The notes beneath the pieces are model-generated. The model saw only the letters and a program-made list of their open reading frames with translations, ran no database searches and was not told the DNA's origin. Below are positions 6,102 through 8,070 of a DNA stretch of 8,070 nucleotides, piece by piece (the stretch's first letter is position 1; the number at the start of each line of letters is the position of its first letter). Source of the DNA: an uncultured Bacteriovorax sp. (GTDB lineage: Bacteria > Bdellovibrionota > Bacteriovoracia > Bacteriovoracales > Bacteriovoracaceae); the NCBI GenBank assembly GCA_943914745.1, contig CALUDF010000132.1, positions 1-8,070 of the forward strand. The letters are read 5' to 3'. The translations under genes were made by a program, and so were the position numbers.

Positions 6102-6390
6102 AATAGTCGTCTTTACTTTTAACTGGCTTAATCGTGTAGACGATTTCATTGGTGGTTTTTTTTGCCTCTTCTTTCGAGAGCTCTTCTAGGATGTCTTTTT
6201 CAGACAGGCGAACGAGTTCATCCGTCAATTGGCGGACAATCTCTTTTTGCTGATGGCGGTCTCTGCGGTTTTTTTCTTGAGGGGTGCGCTTGCTCTTTTT
6301 GTTGTCGACGAGACCTTTTTGAATGTCCTGAATGTCATTGGCATTAGTAAAAGGGTCCAGGTTTTTTTTGAGCTTAGCTTTCTTCGACAT
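6100..6390 (-). CDS. Small lysine-rich charged protein of unknown function
   Basis: This 96-residue protein is not one I recognise. It is hydrophilic throughout, with no signal peptide or membrane segment, so it is probably cytoplasmic. The first half is very basic (KKAKLKK at 3-9; KKSKRTPQEKNRRDRHQQK at 31-49). Residues about 46-78 (IVRQLTDELVRLSEKDILEE and onward) look like an amphipathic, possibly coiled-coil, helix. A basic tail plus helix could bind nucleic acid or the ribosome, but that is speculation. Support for being a real gene: good size in a gap that holds no other gene, start and stop close to flanking terminators, and strand agreement with its neighbours. Against: no clear ribosome-binding site (only AAGA next to the ATG). 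It may be transcribed alone or together with the flavoprotein gene 56 nt downstream. Confidence 0.7.
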   Translation of the reverse strand: MSKKAKLKKNLDPFTNANDIQDIQKGLVDNKKSKRTPQEKNRRDRHQQKEIVRQLTDELVRLSEKDILEELSKEEAKKTTNEIVYTIKPVKSKDDY

Positions 6391-6437
6391 TCTTAAATGA
6401 TACTGTATTTAACGAATTGAAGATATGCTTTTTATCC

Positions 6438-6463
6438 AAAAAAGCCCCGTTTGAACGGGGCTT
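6438..6463 (-). terminator. Intrinsic terminator of the OmpA-domain lipoprotein gene
   Basis: On the minus strand AAGCCCCG pairs with CGGGGCTT around the loop TTCAAA, and six T residues follow (plus 6438-6443). It starts 15 bases after the stop codon of the lipoprotein gene. The GC-rich stem and directly following T-tract are a classical Rho-independent terminator. On the plus strand only an interrupted T-tract follows. Confidence 0.88.
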
Positions 6464-6478
6464 CTTTCGTGAAATGGA

Positions 6479-7873
6479 TTAAAGCTGAGTATTTTCTGGT
6501 TTAATGATGATGTCTACGCGACGGTTTTGAGCTCTCCCATCGGCCGTTTTGTTAGTTGCTAGTGGTTTTTGGTACCCATAACCCACAGCTTCAACTTTTG
6601 ATGAGCCTTCAATCCCTCCGCCATTTGACTGCAGGTAATCCTTAACAGCTTGGGCACGGTTTTGAGAAAGGCGGTCATTGACTTTTTTTCCACCGACAGA
6701 GTCAGTGTGCCCTTCAATCGTCACAGCACTTGAACCGAAATCGTCCATGACTTTTTGGACTTTGTTGAGCAGTGGCTTGCTTCTTTCAGTGATTGTCGCT
6801 TTTGAGCTAGGAAATTCCATTCCTTTTAGGCGGATTAAAAGAGCGTCACCTTGTTTGTAAACTTCGGCTTCGCTTGAATCGAATTCTTTTCTAGCTGTTT
6901 CATATTTCTCATTAAGTCTTTTTTGGGCCTCATAAGCTTCCTTAGTCATCCCTAGAGAAGCTGCAGCGGCTGCTGTCGCGTCTTTTTGTCTATCAAGAGC
7001 ACTTTGAGTTGTTTCTAGCTCATCACTAACATTGGCTAGTTGATTTTCTTTTGCTGCAACTCGCATTTTCTCTTGTTCAATCATAAGAGCTAGCTCTTCT
7101 GGTGGAAGATTCTTTTGGTTTTGAGAGATGCGGTTGATGTTTACTGCATGCTCAGCCGAGATGCTTGCTTCCTTTGCACGAGCTTCAATGGCTGAAGTGT
7201 TGTGGCGATTTGCTGTGATGAAAGCTTCAGTGTCAGCATAGTTTTTTTCAGCAATGGCCAGTGTTCTTGGCGCGTATTTCTCAGCTTTTTCTTTTTTAGC
7301 TGTTTTGATCGACTCGCGAGTCGTCTTTAAGTTTTTTTCCTTAATCGCCTTAAGCTCTAAATCTAAGTAGATTTGTTGAAGCTCGCCGCGCTCTTTAGCG
7401 ACGCCACTGAGTTTGTTTTTCTCAATGTCGCGAGTAAGATCTGTGAAATCCTCATCCGCATTCTTGAATTCTTTTCCAAAGTAGCTTGGAGCCCCGGCCA
7501 CAACGGCAGCTTCACGGGCACTGATGACGTCTTCAACGTTACTGCGTGCTACTTCTGCTACAGAGTTGGCGTTATTTAAATAAGCCTTACCCAAAGCAAC
7601 TTGGTGAAGAGTGTCTTCAGCATCTTTTCCTTTTTGGTTCATCTTCTTAGCATCTTCAAGGGCTTCGCGCGCTTCTTTAAAGTTGCGTGGAGACAGAACG
7701 TTAACTTGGTTTGACTCAGCGGTCTTCACTTCGTTTTCCAGGTTCGTTATTTCCTCAGTCGGGTTGGCCGTAACGGGGAAATCTTGGACAACTGGTTTTG
7801 AACTACATGCCGCTGCTGCAGTAAGAACCACCGCTAAAAGTAGAGTTTTTGGTAAGTTGGGTAGAGATTTCAT
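6479..7873 (-). CDS. OmpA-domain outer-membrane lipoprotein with long helical region
   Basis: This 464-residue lipoprotein would link the outer membrane to peptidoglycan. A lipoprotein signal peptide ends at the lipobox AAAC, giving C23 as the acylated residue; the next residues are SS, with no inner-membrane retention Asp. Residues about 40-335 are highly charged, alanine-rich and helical. The part around 60-250 has repeated blocks such as FKEAREALEDA (65-75), FKNADEDFTDL (136-146) and LAIAEKNYADTEAF (205-218), resembling DUF4398-type repeats. About 260-335 is probably coiled coil. The C-terminal OmpA domain (about 338-458) has GHTDSVG (388-394), LSQNRAQAVKDYL (402-414), VGYGYQKP (430-437) and RAQNRRVDI (447-455). 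D391 and R406 fall where the peptidoglycan diaminopimelate-binding pair is known in this family. AGGA lies seven bases before the extra-codon spacer to ATG. It is followed by a strong terminator, so it is probably monocistronic. A porin role is unlikely because there is no beta-barrel. Confidence 0.93.
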   Translation of the reverse strand: MKSLPNLPKTLLLAVVLTAAAACSSKPVVQDFPVTANPTEEITNLENEVKTAESNQVNVLSPRNFKEAREALEDAKKMNQKGKDAEDTLHQVALGKAYLNNANSVAEVARSNVEDVISAREAAVVAGAPSYFGKEFKNADEDFTDLTRDIEKNKLSGVAKERGELQQIYLDLELKAIKEKNLKTTRESIKTAKKEKAEKYAPRTLAIAEKNYADTEAFITANRHNTSAIEARAKEASISAEHAVNINRISQNQKNLPPEELALMIEQEKMRVAAKENQLANVSDELETTQSALDRQKDATAAAAASLGMTKEAYEAQKRLNEKYETARKEFDSSEAEVYKQGDALLIRLKGMEFPSSKATITERSKPLLNKVQKVMDDFGSSAVTIEGHTDSVGGKKVNDRLSQNRAQAVKDYLQSNGGGIEGSSKVEAVGYGYQKPLATNKTADGRAQNRRVDIIIKPENTQL

Positions 7874-7890
7874 GTATTTTTCCTGTTCAG

Positions 7891-7918
7891 GTTAAAGTCA
7901 CAACAAAGCACTTTGCAA
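7891..7918 (-). promoter_or_regulatory. Candidate promoter of the OmpA-domain lipoprotein gene
   Basis: On the minus strand TTGCAA (7913-7918) and TTTAAC (7891-7896) are separated by 16 bases. Each matches four of six consensus bases. Transcription would start about 13 bases before the ATG, leaving just enough leader for the AGGA ribosome-binding site. This is a moderate match only. Confidence 0.33.
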
Positions 7919-7940
7919 AGGTAATGCCGGCGCATAGAAT
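7913..7940 (+). promoter_or_regulatory. Candidate sigma-70-like promoter of the secreted-protein gene
   Basis: TTGCAA (7913-7918) and TAGAAT (7935-7940) are separated by 16 bases; TAGAAT matches five of six -10 bases. The start codon lies about 33 bases after the expected transcription start. A small inverted repeat, AGTCT-AAA-AGACT (7944-7956), lies at the presumed start site and could be an operator or a 5' hairpin. Confidence 0.5.
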
Positions 7941-7979
7941 AAAAGTCTAAAAGACTAAAGTATTTCATGGAGGAAAGTA

Positions 7980-8070
7980 ATGAAAGGATTCATCGTCACG
8001 ATGGCATTGGCCTTAAGTTCCAATTTAGCATTCGCAGAAGATCTTTACTGTAAAGTAGACGTCAACATGG
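7980..8070 (+). CDS. N-terminus of an exported protein, cut by the window end
   Basis: Thirty residues are visible, too few to name a family. They begin with a typical signal peptide: M-K, a hydrophobic core (FIVTMALALSSNLAF) and a likely cleavage after AFA, leaving a mature start EDLYCKVDVNM. The start is well supported by GGAGGA about five bases before the ATG and by a candidate promoter upstream. It is transcribed away from the OmpA-domain lipoprotein gene. The protein is probably periplasmic or outer-membrane. The single cysteine at residue 24 is not in a lipobox. Confidence 0.8.
   Translation, partial: MKGFIVTMALALSSNLAFAEDLYCKVDVNM

Noticed and set aside
1..8070. Mobile elements, CRISPR arrays, tRNA or rRNA genes, toxin-antitoxin or phage-defence genes
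   Set aside because: I saw no transposase, integrase, regular repeat-spacer pattern, RNA gene or defence-like domain. The window reads as ordinary chromosomal housekeeping and envelope genes.

Overview
The window looks like chromosomal DNA of a predatory or free-living member of the Bdellovibrionota, probably on the Bacteriovorax/Peredibacter side. This is an inference. It rests on moderate GC, a HAMP-less chemoreceptor whose signalling tip reads FQTKLLSFNASVEAARAG (a variant I associate with that phylum), and OmpA-domain lipoproteins of a delta-proteobacterial style. I see no mobile element, CRISPR array, tRNA or rRNA. The layout is ordinary, compact and mostly on the minus strand.

Bases 107-2749 (minus) hold a two-gene DNA-repair-like operon. 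A radical-SAM protein with a C-terminal helix-hairpin-helix is followed, with no spacer and in the same reading frame (TAA directly followed by a TTG start), by a DUF4130-UdgX fusion. UdgX proteins are uracil-DNA glycosylase relatives that stay covalently bound to their DNA product. The radical-SAM partner family is conserved next to them, but to my knowledge its reaction is not established. This is the most interesting part of the window. The radical-SAM protein ends in a textbook-like beta-sliding-clamp-binding pentapeptide (QLDLF), and its gene contains a perfect 16-bp inverted repeat inside the coding sequence.

Bases 2750-2967 are a divergent intergenic region with a short direct repeat. 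Bases 2968-4548 (plus) encode a membrane chemoreceptor. It converges with a minus-strand pair at 4562-6043: a cysteine-rich flavodoxin-fold oxidoreductase and a MAPEG-family membrane protein 12 nt downstream of it, plausibly a redox or detoxification pair. A hairpin overlaps the ribosome-binding site of the oxidoreductase.

A small lysine-rich protein of unknown function lies at 6100-6390 (minus). Upstream of it is an OmpA-domain lipoprotein (6479-7873, minus) with a clear intrinsic terminator. At the right end the start of a secreted protein (7980 to the window edge, plus) is transcribed divergently from the OmpA gene. The two putative promoters appear to share a self-complementary TTGCAA hexamer.
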